Source of the DNA: Hymenobacter cyanobacteriorum
GTDB taxonomy: Bacteria > Bacteroidota > Bacteroidia > Cytophagales > Hymenobacteraceae
Assembly: GCF_022631375.1 (NCBI RefSeq)
Contig: NZ_JALBGC010000002.1
Coordinates: 868,001-932,000, forward strand
DNA length: 64,000 nt
Direction: 5' to 3'
Position numbers and translations under genes: made by a program. How positions within the stretch are numbered: the stretch's first letter is position 1; every line of letters begins with the position of its first letter. Below the pieces are notes generated by a model. That model was not told the origin of the DNA. It ran no database searches and saw nothing but the letters and a program-made list of their open reading frames with translations. This document shows, piece after piece, positions 1-9,735 of the stretch.

Positions 1-20
1 GGCTTTTCGTTCTCTGCTTC

Positions 21-2624
21 GTGAAACAACCTGCTACGCCGCTCCGGTCCGCTCTGCCGCTTTCGTTTTTTGCTTTACCTGGCCGCTGGCTGCTGGCGGG
101 CACGGTCGTGCTGGGCCCGCTGCTATTACCGGGTGCGGTACACGCGCAGTCTGAAAATTCCGTGGCCAACCCGCGCGAATACACTCTCACCGGTACGCTG
201 CGCGACACCAACGGGCAGCCGCTGGAACTGGCCGCCGTGGGCATCGAAGGCCAGACGACGGGCACCAACACCGCCGCCGATGGCAGCTTCCGCCTGCGAG
301 CGGCGGCTCCGCCGGCCGGCCAGCCGTTGGTGCTGGTGGTGCGCCGGCTGGGCTACCTGCCCATTCGGCAACCCTTGCGCCTGCCGGCCGATGCCAGCCG
401 TACTCTGCGCCTGACCATGCGCCTCGACACCAAAGCCCTGGGCGCAGTGAACGTAACGGCCCGCGGCAACCAGGGCGATACCCGGGAAGAAGTCAGCCTC
501 ACACGCATCGACCCGCGCCAGGCCAAGGAAATCCCGTCGCCGTTTGGCGATTTCAACGCCATTCTGAAGACGCTACCGGGCGTGATGTCGAATAACGAGC
601 TGAGCAGCACCTACAACGTGCGCGGCGGCAACTACGACGAGAACCTCGTATACGTAAACGGCTTCGAGATTTACCGGCCGTTTCTCGTTACCTCGGCGCA
701 GCAGGAGGGCCTGAGCTTCATCAATGCTGATTTGGTGAAGCAGGTGGAATTCAGCAGCGGCGGCTGGCAGCCGAAGTACGGCGACAAGCTGGCCTCGGTG
801 CTGAGCGTGGATTACAAAACGCCGGAGAAATTCGCGGCCTCGCTCACGGCCAGCCTGGTGGGCGGCGCGGCCCACGCCGAAGCCCGCTCGGCCAATGGCC
901 GCGTGAGCTACTTGGCCGGCGTGCGCTACAAGAATGCGCAGTATGTGCTTAGCTCACTGAAACAGGCGCAGGGCGGCTACAACCCGACATTCTACGACGC
1001 GCAGGCATTCGTGAATTTCGGGCTGGGAAAAAAAGAGGACATGCAGCGCACCACGCTGGGCCTGATGGGCGTGGTGGCGCACAACGACTACCGCTTCTCG
1101 CCCGAGACCGGCGAATCCACGTTCTCGACCGGCGTGAACCAGCTCACGCGCGTGTTCATTGGCTACGGCGGGCGCGAGCGCATGCAGTTTGATACTTACC
1201 AGGGTGGGCTGAATCTGAAGCACGACTTCTCTTCCCGCCTGCAGATGGAATTGCTGGGCTCGGCCCTGATTTCGCGTGAGTTCGAGTACCGCGACGTGGA
1301 AGCCGCGTACCGGTTTGCCGAAATTAACCGCGACCCAAGTTCGCCTGACTACAACCAGACCGTGCGCGAGCGTAACCTGGGCTCCGAGTTCAAACACTCG
1401 CGCAACAACCTCACAGCGCGCATCTTCACCGCCGAAACCCGGGGCCGCTGGGCCCCTGCTGCCAACCATACCGTGCGCTGGGGCGCGAAAATCGGCCGCG
1501 AGAAAATCGCCGACCGGCTCGATGAGTACAGCTACGCCGACTCGGCCGACTTCGTGCCCGATGCCCGCCGCACCCGGCTGCTTTCCGATTTGAGCCTGCT
1601 CAGCACGCGTAGCCAGGGCTTTGTGCAAGATACCTGGAACCTCGATTCGCTGTGCACGCTCACCTACGGGGCTCGCGCGCACTACTGGACGACCAACGGC
1701 CAACTCGTCATCAGCCCGCGGGTGCAATATTCGCAAATCAGCCGCCGCCACCCCAACCGCTCCATGAAAGCGGCCGTGGGCATGTACTACCAGCCGCCGT
1801 TCTACCGCGAGCTGCGCACCCAGGCCGGCGAGCGCACCAGCCCCAACCAGCCGCTGGTGCAAACCGGCCAGCTAAATGTGGAGCTGCGTGCCCAGAAATC
1901 CTACCACTTTATTCTGGGCAAGGATGTCACGTTCCAGGGCTTCGGGCGGCCTTTCAAGTTCACCAGCGAGGTTTATTACAAGTACCTTACCGATGTGGTG
2001 CCGTACGACGTCGACAACGTGCGGCTACGCTACTTCGGCAAAAACAACGCCCGCGCCTACGCCGCCGGCTTCGATGCCCGGCTCAGCGGCGAGTTTGTGA
2101 AAGGGGCGGAGTCGTGGTTCAGCTTGGGCATTCTCACCACCCAGGAAAACGTGGCCGGCGACTCGATGAACGTGGTGAACGATGCTGGCAAAGTCATTGG
2201 CCGCGAAGCCAAGGGCTTTATCCGCCGGCCGCAGGACCAGCGCCTGAACGTGGGCGTGTTTTTCCAGGACCACCTGCCCAACAATCCCTCGGTGCGCGGC
2301 TACGTCAACCTGGTGTTCGGCTCGGGCCTGCCGTTCAGCCCGCCCAACCAGCCCGATTTGCGCGGCACCGATGCCTTAGTGCGCAGTTACAAGCGCGTCG
2401 ACCTGGGGTTCTCCAAAGTCATCGGCCTGAAAAACACCGGCGCGCCCAAAGCTCATTTCTACAGTTTCGACAACCTCTGGCTGGGTCTGGAAATTCTGAA
2501 CGTACTGGGCGCCAACAACGTGGGTGGCTACAGCTATTTGCAGGATGTGAACGGGGTGACGTACTCAGTGCCGAGCTACCTCTCGCAGCGCCTCATCAAC
2601 CTGCGGCTGATTGCGAGGTTCTAG
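21..2624 (+). CDS. TonB-dependent outer membrane receptor with carboxypeptidase-like regulatory domain
   Basis: An 867-residue protein with a typical three-part layout. An N-terminal signal peptide (hydrophobic stretch near residues 15-40, ending VHAQS) is followed by a carboxypeptidase-regulatory-like beta-sandwich (about residues 53-140). Next come a plug (about 165-270, with the motifs LPGVMS and YNVRGGNYDENLVYVNG) and a long C-terminal beta-barrel ending in a strand that closes with F. Such receptors sit in the outer membrane and import scarce ligands using energy from TonB-ExbBD; the substrate cannot be told from sequence. No SusD-like partner lies downstream, so a glycan uptake (Sus) role is not supported. 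The GTG start is the first in-frame start visible; the true start could lie before the window. The gene ends just before a palindrome that may act as its terminator. Confidence 0.9.
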   Translation: MKQPATPLRSALPLSFFALPGRWLLAGTVVLGPLLLPGAVHAQSENSVANPREYTLTGTLRDTNGQPLELAAVGIEGQTTGTNTAADGSFRLRAAAPPAGQPLVLVVRRLGYLPIRQPLRLPADASRTLRLTMRLDTKALGAVNVTARGNQGDTREEVSLTRIDPRQAKEIPSPFGDFNAILKTLPGVMSNNELSSTYNVRGGNYDENLVYVNGFEIYRPFLVTSAQQEGLSFINADLVKQVEFSSGGWQPKYGDKLASVLSVDYKTPEKFAASLTASLVGGAAHAEARSANGRVSYLAGVRYKNAQYVLSSLKQAQGGYNPTFYDAQAFVNFGLGKKEDMQRTTLGLMGVVAHNDYRFSPETGESTFSTGVNQLTRVFIGYGGRERMQFDTYQGGLNLKHDFSSRLQMELLGSALISREFEYRDVEAAYRFAEINRDPSSPDYNQTVRERNLGSEFKHSRNNLTARIFTAETRGRWAPAANHTVRWGAKIGREKIADRLDEYSYADSADFVPDARRTRLLSDLSLLSTRSQGFVQDTWNLDSLCTLTYGARAHYWTTNGQLVISPRVQYSQISRRHPNRSMKAAVGMYYQPPFYRELRTQAGERTSPNQPLVQTGQLNVELRAQKSYHFILGKDVTFQGFGRPFKFTSEVYYKYLTDVVPYDVDNVRLRYFGKNNARAYAAGFDARLSGEFVKGAESWFSLGILTTQENVAGDSMNVVNDAGKVIGREAKGFIRRPQDQRLNVGVFFQDHLPNNPSVRGYVNLVFGSGLPFSPPNQPDLRGTDALVRSYKRVDLGFSKVIGLKNTGAPKAHFYSFDNLWLGLEILNVLGANNVGGYSYLQDVNGVTYSVPSYLSQRLINLRLIARF

Positions 2625-2634
2625 GAGAACCTTC

Positions 2635-2681
2635 TGTCATCCTGAGCATTCTGCTTTAACCGCAGAATGCTCAGGATGACA
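2635..2681. repeat. GTCATCCTGAGC-type palindrome
   Basis: A perfect 20-base inverted repeat (2635-2654 and 2662-2681) with a 7-base loop, followed by AAATTTT. The outer arms read TGTCATCCTGAGC, the same arm start as the palindrome at 53106-53196. It lies 11 bases after the receptor stop codon and could serve as a terminator as well as being a dispersed repeat. Confidence 0.8.
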
Positions 2682-2755
2682 AATTTTAATCAGTTCCCAA
2701 CCTTTCACCCGGCTCCGCAGTACTACCTGCAGCAATAAAATTGCGTCCTGCTGCA

Positions 2756-2784
2756 TTGTGGCAGGCCTGTTCGTACTACCTTTG
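2756..2784 (+). promoter_or_regulatory. Predicted promoter of the histidine operon
   Basis: TTG at 2756-2758 and TACCTTTG at 2777-2784, separated by 18 bases, match the Bacteroidota housekeeping promoter (TTG near -33, TAnnTTTG near -7). The implied start of transcription is near 2790, almost at the ATG of the leader peptide (2791), so the leader would be translated with essentially no 5' untranslated region. Confidence 0.6.
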
Positions 2785-2790
2785 CGCCCG

Positions 2791-2913
2791 ATGACCTCAA
2801 CCCCCGCTGTTTTTTGTGCCATTGCAGCTGCTCCGTTGGTGAGCGGCCGGGCCGTTGCGGGCGTGCATCATCACCACCATCTGTGGGAGGCCGGGCTGTG
2901 CGCCGGGTGCTAG
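2791..2913 (+). CDS. hisL: his operon leader peptide (five consecutive His codons)
   Basis: A 40-codon ORF starting ATG at 2791 and ending TAG at 2911. Codons 26-30 (2866-2880) are CAT CAT CAC CAC CAT, giving five histidines in a row, followed by Leu-Trp. It lies 162 bases before hisG, downstream of a good promoter. A run of codons for the product amino acid just before its biosynthetic operon is the hallmark of ribosome-mediated attenuation: a shortage of charged tRNA-His stalls the ribosome and alters RNA folding downstream. The reading frame, His run and position are seen; the regulation is inferred by analogy with known his, trp and leu leaders. Confidence 0.8.
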   Translation: MTSTPAVFCAIAAAPLVSGRAVAGVHHHHHLWEAGLCAGC

Positions 2914-2989
2914 TTTAGCACCGGCCGCCCGAGTCTCCACCGCCGTCGCGTTTGGGGGCTTGCCAGCCTCCGGCCCCACCTCTTTATTT
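2906..2989 (+). promoter_or_regulatory. Candidate his attenuator hairpins
   Basis: Two structures lie between the leader and hisG. A 7-bp hairpin (2906-2912 with 2916-2922, loop GTT) overlaps the leader stop codon. Further on, GGGGC at 2955-2959 can pair with GCCCC at 2973-2977, followed by a T-rich stretch (2978-2989) as in an intrinsic terminator. Segment 2883-2895, just after the His codons, is partly complementary to 2969-2979, so alternative folds exist. The exact attenuation fold is not resolved here. Confidence 0.4.
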
Positions 2990-3075
2990 CCGGGAATTCA
3001 AACAACAGGCGGCCTTTGCCTGCTTATCCAGCCGCGTGACTTGCGCGCCGCGAATCCCGGCCACTTACCCGTTTC

Positions 3076-3927
3076 ATGCTCCGTTTAGCCATTCAGAAGT
3101 CCGGTCGCCTCAGCGAGGACTCGCTCGCCCTCATCCGCGAATGCGGCATCAATTTCATCAGCAGCTCTTATAAGCTCAAGACCGAAGCCACCAATTTCCC
3201 GCTCGAAATCCTGTTTCTGCGCGACGATGACATTCCCGGCTACGTGCAGGACGGCGTGGCCGACCTCGGCATCGTGGGCCAGAACGTGCTGGTAGAAGCC
3301 GGCTACCCCAACCTAGAAGTCGAGACCCTCGGCTTCAGCAAGTGCCGCCTGAGCCTGGCCGTGCCCCGCGCCGAAGCGTATTCTTCGATTGAGACGTTGC
3401 AGGGCAAAAACATCGCCACTTCCTATCCCAATATCCTGGGCCGTTACCTGGCCGAGAACGGCGTGCAGGCCAACCTGCACACCATCAGCGGCTCGGTCGA
3501 AATTGCCCCCAGCATCGGCCTGGCCGAAGCTATTTGCGACATCGTGAGCAGCGGGTCGACCTTGCTCGGCAACGGCCTGCGCGAAGTCGAAACCGTGTTT
3601 CGTTCCGAGGCCGTGCTCATTGCCCAGCCCAACCTGAGCGCCGAGCAGGCCGATTTGCTCGCACAATTGCAGTTCCGCATGCAGGCCGTGCGCCGGGCCA
3701 AGCGCAGCAAGTACATTCTGCTGAACGCGCCGATTGCGGCGCTCGATGAGGTGCGCCGGCTGCTGCCAGGCATCAAGTCGCCCACCGTGACGCCGCTGGC
3801 CGAGGCCGGCTGGGTGTCGGTGCAGTCGGTGGTGCAGGAAGACGACTTCTGGCACATCACCAGCCAGCTCAAGGCCGTGGGGGCCGAAGGCATTCTGGTG
3901 TTGCCTATTGAAAAGATGATTGCCTAG
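3076..3927 (+). CDS. hisG: ATP phosphoribosyltransferase, long form
   Basis: Catalyses the first and committed step of histidine synthesis, joining ATP and PRPP to phosphoribosyl-ATP in the cytoplasm. The 283-residue length and C-terminal segment (about residues 210-283, with SPTVTPL) mark the long hexameric form that carries its own regulatory HisG_C domain and is normally feedback-inhibited by histidine. No hisZ is needed or present. The N-terminus LRLAIQKSGRL and the phosphate-binding region around DIVSSGSTL fit the family. First gene of the operon behind a leader peptide; hisD follows after only 10 bases. The ATG start gives the expected N-terminus. Confidence 0.97.
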   Translation: MLRLAIQKSGRLSEDSLALIRECGINFISSSYKLKTEATNFPLEILFLRDDDIPGYVQDGVADLGIVGQNVLVEAGYPNLEVETLGFSKCRLSLAVPRAEAYSSIETLQGKNIATSYPNILGRYLAENGVQANLHTISGSVEIAPSIGLAEAICDIVSSGSTLLGNGLREVETVFRSEAVLIAQPNLSAEQADLLAQLQFRMQAVRRAKRSKYILLNAPIAALDEVRRLLPGIKSPTVTPLAEAGWVSVQSVVQEDDFWHITSQLKAVGAEGILVLPIEKMIA

Positions 3928-3937
3928 TCGTTTTGCC

Positions 3938-6349
3938 ATGCAATTCATCCTCAATCCTACTCCCGAAGCCTGGCCCGCGCTCCAGCAGCGTCCCGCCGCA
4001 GCCGAAGCGCCCCAGGTTGCCGCCCGCGTCCGGGCCATATTCGAGCAGGTGCGCGCCGGTGGCGATGCCGCGTTGCGCCAGCTCGCTGCCGAGCTCGACA
4101 AAGCCCAGCTAACCAACTTACTCGTTTCGAAAGCTGAGTTTGCCAGCGCGACTGAGCAGGTGCCGGCTGGGCTCCAGGCCGCCATTCGCCAGGCTAAAGC
4201 CAATATCGAAACCTTCCACACCGCCCAGCGGGAGCCCGAAATCCGTCTCGAAACCATGCCCGGGGTGGTCTGCTCGCGCCGCTCGGTGCCGGTGCAGCGC
4301 GTGGGTTTGTACGTGCCCGGCGGCACCGCGCCGCTGTTCAGCACGCTGCTGATGCTGGGCGTGCCGGCGCGGCTGGCTGGTTGCCCCGAGGTAGTGGTTT
4401 GCACACCGCCGCAGACTGATGGCTCCATCAGCCCGGTTATCCTGTTCGTGGCGCAGCTACTGGGCATCGATAAGGTAGTGAAAGCTGGTGGGGCGCAGGC
4501 CGTGGCCGCGCTGGCGCTGGGCACGGCCACCGTGCCGGCCGTGGACAAAATCTTCGGTCCCGGCAACCGCTACGTCACCGCCGCCAAGCAGCTGGCCGCC
4601 GCCGAATTCGGCGTGGCCATCGACATGCCCGCCGGCCCGTCGGAAGTTCTCATCATTGCCGATGCCAGCGCCAACCCGGCTTTCGTGGCCGCCGACCTGC
4701 TCTCACAGGCCGAGCACGGGCCCGATTCGCAGGTAGTTGTGCTCAGCGACTCGCAGGACGTACTGGAAAAGGTGCAGGCCGAAGTAATCAGCCAGCTTGC
4801 CACGCTGCCGCGCCGCGACGTGGCCGCCCAGGCGCTGGAAGACAGCCGCGCCATTCTGCTGCCCGATGCGGCCGCTATGCTGGCTTTTTCTAATCAGTAC
4901 GCGCCCGAACACCTTATTCTGGCTACCGACAACGCCGAAGAACTGGTCGCGCAAGTGACTAATGCGGGCTCGGTCTTCCTGGGCCACCTCACGCCCGAGG
5001 CGGTGGGCGACTACGCTTCCGGTACCAACCACACGCTGCCCACCAGCGGCTACGCCCGCCAGTACAGCGGTGTCTCGCTCGATTCGTTCGTGAAGAAAAT
5101 CACCTTCCAGCGCCTGTCGCCGACGGGTTTGCAGGCCATTGGCCCGGTGGTAGAAACCATGGCCGAAGCCGAAGGCCTCGCCGCCCACGCCCGCGCCGTA
5201 TCTGTGCGGCTGGCCGCGCTGGCAAGTGCTGATGCTTCGGTTGCTGCATCTGATGAAGCTGCCAACTCTATTCAATTAGGTGCGAACCGGTATGCCGGCC
5301 TCATCCGGCCCAGCGTGGAGCGGATGCAGGCGTACTCTTCGGCCCGCGATGAGTTTGAGGGCATGGCCCCGGTGATGCTCGATGCCAATGAAAATAGCCT
5401 CGGCTCGGTGGGCCCCGATAACTTCAGCCGTTATCCTGACCCGCACCAGCGGGCTATCAAGGCCGATTTGGCGACGCTGAAGGGCGTATCGCCTGACCAG
5501 ATTTTTCTTGGCAACGGCTCCGATGAAGCCATCGACCTGCTCGTGCGCCTCACCTGCACGCCAGGCCAGGACAGCATCGCCATCTGCCCGCCCACCTACG
5601 GCATGTATGAGGTGGCGGCCAATCTGAACGACGTGCGTATTGAGCGCCTGCCGCTCACGCCCGACTTCCAGTTGCCAGCCAACGCGCCCGCCATTCTCGC
5701 TGCCTCGCAGGCCAAGCTGGTGTTCCTATGCTCGCCCAACAACCCGACCGGCAACTTGCTGGCGCAGGAAGCCATCGAAACCATTCTGGCCAATTTCCGC
5801 GGTCTGGTTATCGTTGATGAAGCCTACGCCGACTTTGCCGACGCCCCCAGCTGGATTACGCGCCTCGCCGAATTTCCCCGCTTGGTGGTGATGCAGACGT
5901 TCTCGAAGGCCTGGGGCTTGGCCGGCCTGCGGCTCGGTGTAGCCTACGCCTCGCCTGCGCTCATCGGCTACCTCAACAAAATCAAGCCGCCCTACAATAT
6001 CTCGGCCGCCACCCAGCAGCATGCGCTGGCCGCCCTGGCCAATGCCCCGCAGCTGCCCGAAATGCGTGCCGAACTGCTGCAAGGCCGCGAGTGGCTCGGC
6101 GCGCAGCTCACGCAGCTACCCATCGTGGAGCACATTTTCCCCTCTGACGCCAACTTCCTGCTCGTGCGTTTCCGTGTGGATGCCACCGCTACCTACGATG
6201 CGCTGAGCAGCCGAGGCATTGTGGTGCGCAACCGCACCAGCCAGCCCGGCTGCGCCGGCTGCCTGCGCCTCACCGTGGGCACGGCTGCCGAAAATGTTCA
6301 ATTGGTGCAGGCCCTGGCCGAAATAGGCTCGCAGAACCCCGTGGCCTAG
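3938..6349 (+). CDS. hisDC: Fused histidinol dehydrogenase / histidinol-phosphate aminotransferase (HisD-HisC)
   Basis: One uninterrupted 803-residue frame holds two enzymes. Residues 1 to about 430 are HisD (last two oxidation steps, histidinol to histidine), with the zinc and catalytic residues in place: [16 protein letters not shown], the Asp and His of [10 protein letters not shown], and the late His of AAHARAVS. After an Ala/Ser-rich linker (about 430-450), residues about 455-803 are HisC, a PLP-dependent class II aminotransferase with the ARDEFEG and DANEN motifs and the PLP lysine in [12 protein letters not shown]. The two proteins are normally separate but adjacent genes, so the fusion looks like loss of an intergenic stop. 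A TTG at 3920 is in frame, but ATG 3938 matches the HisD N-terminus. A sequencing error removing a stop cannot be fully excluded. Confidence 0.93.
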   Translation: MQFILNPTPEAWPALQQRPAAAEAPQVAARVRAIFEQVRAGGDAALRQLAAELDKAQLTNLLVSKAEFASATEQVPAGLQAAIRQAKANIETFHTAQREPEIRLETMPGVVCSRRSVPVQRVGLYVPGGTAPLFSTLLMLGVPARLAGCPEVVVCTPPQTDGSISPVILFVAQLLGIDKVVKAGGAQAVAALALGTATVPAVDKIFGPGNRYVTAAKQLAAAEFGVAIDMPAGPSEVLIIADASANPAFVAADLLSQAEHGPDSQVVVLSDSQDVLEKVQAEVISQLATLPRRDVAAQALEDSRAILLPDAAAMLAFSNQYAPEHLILATDNAEELVAQVTNAGSVFLGHLTPEAVGDYASGTNHTLPTSGYARQYSGVSLDSFVKKITFQRLSPTGLQAIGPVVETMAEAEGLAAHARAVSVRLAALASADASVAASDEAANSIQLGANRYAGLIRPSVERMQAYSSARDEFEGMAPVMLDANENSLGSVGPDNFSRYPDPHQRAIKADLATLKGVSPDQIFLGNGSDEAIDLLVRLTCTPGQDSIAICPPTYGMYEVAANLNDVRIERLPLTPDFQLPANAPAILAASQAKLVFLCSPNNPTGNLLAQEAIETILANFRGLVIVDEAYADFADAPSWITRLAEFPRLVVMQTFSKAWGLAGLRLGVAYASPALIGYLNKIKPPYNISAATQQHALAALANAPQLPEMRAELLQGREWLGAQLTQLPIVEHIFPSDANFLLVRFRVDATATYDALSSRGIVVRNRTSQPGCAGCLRLTVGTAAENVQLVQALAEIGSQNPVA

Positions 6350-6399
6350 CGGCGGCCGAGTGCTCATTATTTATTACTCACTGCTCATTGATACTTGAT

Positions 6400-7506
6400 T
6401 TGAAAAAGGCTCTGTTCATCGACCGCGACGGCACCATCCTGGTGGAGCCCCAGCCCAGCCAGCAAATCGACGGCCTCACGCCCGATAAATTTCAGTTCCT
6501 GCCCGGCGCTATTAGCAACCTGGCCCGCATTGCCCGCGAGCTGCCCGAATACGAGTTGGTACTCGTCACCAACCAAGACGGCCTGGGCACCGCCAGCTTT
6601 CCGGAAGACACGTTCTGGCCCGCGCACCAGCTGATGCGCGACATCCTGGCTACTGAAGGCGTGCATTTTGCCGCCGAGCACGTCGACCGCAGCTTTCCGC
6701 ACGAAAACCTGCCCACCCGCAAGCCCGGCACTGCTTTGCTTGGCCAGTACCTCGACCCGGCCAATGCCTACGACTTGGCCAGTTCCTTCGTCATCGGCGA
6801 CCGCCTCACCGACGTGCAACTGGCCGAAAACCTGGGTAGTCAGGCCATTCTGATAGGAGAGGAGCCCGACCCCCGTGCCGCGCTCACCACCACCAGCTGG
6901 GACGCCGTCTACCATTTTCTGCGCTACCCGGCTCGTGTAGCCGTCATCGAGCGTAACACCAACGAAACCCAGATTGCCATTCGCCTCAACCTCGATGGCT
7001 CGGGACAGTGCGACATCCATACCGGACTCGGGTTTTTCGACCACATGCTGGAACAGTTGGGCCGGCATAGCGGCGTGGATTTACACATAAGTGTAAAAGG
7101 TGATTTGCATATTGATGAGCACCACACCGTTGAGGATACAGCTTTGGCACTGGGTACCGCCTTTGCACAGGCATTGGGCGATAAGCGTGGCCTGGCCCGC
7201 TACGGCTTTCTCCTTCCCATGGATGAAGCACTGGCGCAAGCCGCCATTGATTTCTCGGGACGTCCCTGGTTGGTGTGGGACGCCGAGTTCAAGCGCGAAC
7301 GGGTAGGGGACTTGCCCACGGAGCTGTTCTTTCACTTTTTCAAATCGTTCACCGATAATTCGCGGGCAACTCTGAACATCTCGTGCCGCGGCGATAACGA
7401 ACACCATAAGATAGAAGCCATTTTCAAAGCGGTAGCCAAAGCCATTAAAATGGCATTACAGCGCGATGAGTCGGGTGTGATTCCCAGCACGAAGGGGATT
7501 TTGTAG
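6400..7506 (+). CDS. hisB: Bifunctional histidinol-phosphatase / imidazoleglycerol-phosphate dehydratase
   Basis: Two activities in one chain. The N-terminal HAD phosphatase (about residues 1-165; nucleophile motif D8-R-D10-G-T and LVTNQDG) removes phosphate from histidinol phosphate. The C-terminal dehydratase (about 180-368) has the manganese-binding DEHHTVED and FFDHMLEQ motifs. The arrangement matches the E. coli-type fused HisB. No ATG is near; TTG at 6400 gives the expected [11 protein letters not shown] start, while TTG at 6388 would add four residues. The gene lies 50 bases after hisDC, inside the operon. Confidence 0.95.
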   Translation: MKKALFIDRDGTILVEPQPSQQIDGLTPDKFQFLPGAISNLARIARELPEYELVLVTNQDGLGTASFPEDTFWPAHQLMRDILATEGVHFAAEHVDRSFPHENLPTRKPGTALLGQYLDPANAYDLASSFVIGDRLTDVQLAENLGSQAILIGEEPDPRAALTTTSWDAVYHFLRYPARVAVIERNTNETQIAIRLNLDGSGQCDIHTGLGFFDHMLEQLGRHSGVDLHISVKGDLHIDEHHTVEDTALALGTAFAQALGDKRGLARYGFLLPMDEALAQAAIDFSGRPWLVWDAEFKRERVGDLPTELFFHFFKSFTDNSRATLNISCRGDNEHHKIEAIFKAVAKAIKMALQRDESGVIPSTKGIL

Positions 7507-7572
7507 AAGCATTCACGTTTACCCAAATGGGTAATAGGTGTATTGCTCATTTGGATGATAAATTCACATGCT

Positions 7573-8160
7573 ATGGAAATTGCAGTAGTAGACTATAAAG
7601 GAGGCAACGTGCAGTCCGTGCTGTTCGCTCTTGAGCGCCTTGGCGCGCGGCCCACCCTTACTGCCGACCCCGAAGTGTTACGTCGGGCTGATAAAGTATT
7701 GTTCCCCGGCGAAGGCGAAGCGGCCTCGGCTATGCAAGCCCTGCGCGAAGCTGGCCTCGACCAGGTGCTTCCCACGCTGACGCAGCCATTTCTGGGAATC
7801 TGCCTGGGCATGCAGCTGCTGGGGCAGCACAGCGACGAAAATGACACTCCAATGCTTGGTCTGTTGCCTTACCAAGTGCGTCGCTTTGTGCCCGATGCCG
7901 ACCACAAAGTACCCCACATGGGCTGGAATAACCTGCAAGCCCTGCGCGGGCCGCTATTTGAGGGCCTCACCGAAGCCGACCACGTGTACTTTGTGCACAG
8001 CTACTATGCACCAGTGGGCGACTACACCACGGCCCAGTCGTCGCATCCGGCACCCTTCAGTGCGGCAGTGCAGCACCGCAATTTCCATGGTGTGCAGTTC
8101 CATACCGAAAAGAGTGGGGCTGTCGGCACCCGCATTCTGGCCAATTTTCTGGCGCTCTAA
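7573..8160 (+). CDS. hisH: Imidazole glycerol phosphate synthase, glutaminase subunit
   Basis: Class I glutamine amidotransferase (195 residues) that hydrolyses glutamine and passes ammonia to HisF. The catalytic triad is visible: Cys77 in GICLGMQLLG, and His177 and Glu179 in QFHTEKSG. The start ATG at 7573 gives the canonical MEIAVVDYKGGN N-terminus; an upstream in-frame ATG at 7543 would add ten residues with no family support. Partner hisF is two genes downstream. Confidence 0.96.
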   Translation: MEIAVVDYKGGNVQSVLFALERLGARPTLTADPEVLRRADKVLFPGEGEAASAMQALREAGLDQVLPTLTQPFLGICLGMQLLGQHSDENDTPMLGLLPYQVRRFVPDADHKVPHMGWNNLQALRGPLFEGLTEADHVYFVHSYYAPVGDYTTAQSSHPAPFSAAVQHRNFHGVQFHTEKSGAVGTRILANFLAL

Positions 8161-8181
8161 TCTTTAATCTCCTCTGCCTCC

Positions 8182-8898
8182 GTGGAAATCATCCCTGCCA
8201 TCGACATCATCAACGGCCAATGTGTCCGGCTCAGCGCCGGCGACTTTGCCCGCCAGACCACCTACGATGCCGACCCCGTTGCCGTGGCCCAACGCTTCGC
8301 CGATGCAGGCCTGAAGCGCCTGCATCTTGTGGACCTCGACGGAGCCCGCGCGCACAAGCCGGTCAATTTGGCGGTGCTGGAAGCCATTGCCCGGCACACC
8401 AGCCTCGACATTGACGCCGGCGGCGGCATTCAAACCGACGAAGCCCTGGCGCAGGTTTTCAATGCCGGCGCCCGGCACGTTACGGCGGGTAGTTTGGCGG
8501 TGCGCGAGCCGGCTACCGTTCAACGTTGGCTGGCCACCCACGGTGCCGAGGCTGTTTTTCTTGGCGCTGATTTCAAGGGCGCACACATCCTCATCAACGC
8601 CTGGGCCGAGCAGAGCACGCTGACCTTGGCCGGCTTCATTGAGCAATACCTGTTGCTGGGCGCTACCACGTTCATCTGTACCGATGTGAGCAAAGACGGC
8701 TTGCTACAAGGCCCGGCTCAGCGCACGTACCAGCAGCTCGTGCAGCAGTTTCCCAAGGCTCGCTTCGTGGCCAGTGGGGGGGTTACCACCATTGCCGACC
8801 TCGAAGCCCTGGCCGAAATCGGTATGCACGGGGCTATTATCGGCAAAGCTTTGTACGAAGGCACCATTGCGTTGCCTGATTTGCGGCAATTCATCTAA
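8182..8898 (+). CDS. hisA: ProFAR isomerase
   Basis: A (beta/alpha)8-barrel enzyme of 238 residues that isomerises ProFAR to PRFAR. The catalytic Asp8 lies in IPAIDIING, and the second-half phosphate-binding and acid residues are in [10 protein letters not shown] and ASGGVTT. GTG start at 8182, 21 bases after the hisH stop. Shares its fold with HisF two positions on, as expected for this ancient duplication. Confidence 0.96.
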   Translation: MEIIPAIDIINGQCVRLSAGDFARQTTYDADPVAVAQRFADAGLKRLHLVDLDGARAHKPVNLAVLEAIARHTSLDIDAGGGIQTDEALAQVFNAGARHVTAGSLAVREPATVQRWLATHGAEAVFLGADFKGAHILINAWAEQSTLTLAGFIEQYLLLGATTFICTDVSKDGLLQGPAQRTYQQLVQQFPKARFVASGGVTTIADLEALAEIGMHGAIIGKALYEGTIALPDLRQFI

Positions 8899-8941
8899 GC
8901 CGGATATTCAAAATTGCCGTTTGCTTAATCTTACTTATCCC

Positions 8942-9697
8942 GTGGTCAAAAAACGTTTAATTCCCTGCCTCGATGTCCGGGATGGGCGCACTGTAAAAGG
9001 CATTCAGTTTGAAGGGCTGCGCGATGCCGGTGACCCAGTGGCCTTGGCCGAGCGTTACGCACGCGAAGGGGCCGACGAGTTGGTATTTCTCGACATCACG
9101 GCCACCAATCAGCGGCGGCAGCCCCTCACCGAATTGGTGCGCAATGTGGCCCGCGTCCTCGACATTCCCTTCACCGTTGGTGGGGGCATCAATACCGTGG
9201 CCGATGTGGAGGCTTTGCTGCTGAGCGGGGCCGATAAAGTGTCCATCAACTCCGCCGCGCTTGCCCGGCCGGATTTCATCAATGAGCTGGCGCGCCGCTT
9301 CGGTTCGCAGTGTGTGGTGGTGGCCGTTGATGTCCGGTTGGTCGGGACTGAATGGCAGGTTATGACACGCGCCGGTACCACGCCCACCGGCCGGCAGGCC
9401 GTGGCCTGGTGCCGCGAGGCGGCTGAGCGCGGTGCGGGTGAACTCCTGCTCACCTCGATGAGCCACGACGGCACCAAATCCGGGTTCGCCCTTGAGCTAA
9501 CCCGTGCGGTAGCCGATGCTGTTTCCATTCCAGTGATTGCGTCGGGTGGGGCCGGCCAGCCTGCCGATTTCACCGCTGTGTTCGAAGCCGGTGGGGCCGA
9601 TGCAGCCTTAGCCGCCAGCATTTTTCATTTCAACGAAACTGCGCTGCCGGCTTTAAAAACGTACCTGCACACTGCAGGTGTTGCCGTGCGGCTCTAA
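8942..9697 (+). CDS. hisF: Imidazole glycerol phosphate synthase, cyclase subunit
   Basis: The cyclase half of IGP synthase (251 residues), a (beta/alpha)8 barrel that uses ammonia from HisH to form imidazole glycerol phosphate and AICAR. Asp11 in IPCLDVRDG and the second catalytic Asp in VAVDVR are present, with phosphate-binding glycine loops (VGGGI, ASGGAG). The frame is open from 8774, but that part overlaps hisA; GTG at 8942 gives the canonical [11 protein letters not shown] start and the normal length. Confidence 0.96.
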   Translation: MVKKRLIPCLDVRDGRTVKGIQFEGLRDAGDPVALAERYAREGADELVFLDITATNQRRQPLTELVRNVARVLDIPFTVGGGINTVADVEALLLSGADKVSINSAALARPDFINELARRFGSQCVVVAVDVRLVGTEWQVMTRAGTTPTGRQAVAWCREAAERGAGELLLTSMSHDGTKSGFALELTRAVADAVSIPVIASGGAGQPADFTAVFEAGGADAALAASIFHFNETALPALKTYLHTAGVAVRL

Positions 9698-9735
9698 TCG
9701 TAATTTTTCTTACTTCTCAGTTTCTTCAATTCGTA

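Noticed and set aside
2866-2880. CAT/CAC run considered as an affinity-tag-like artefact
   Set aside because: It is in frame in a short ORF directly before hisG behind a promoter; the codons are mixed and the context fits a natural leader.
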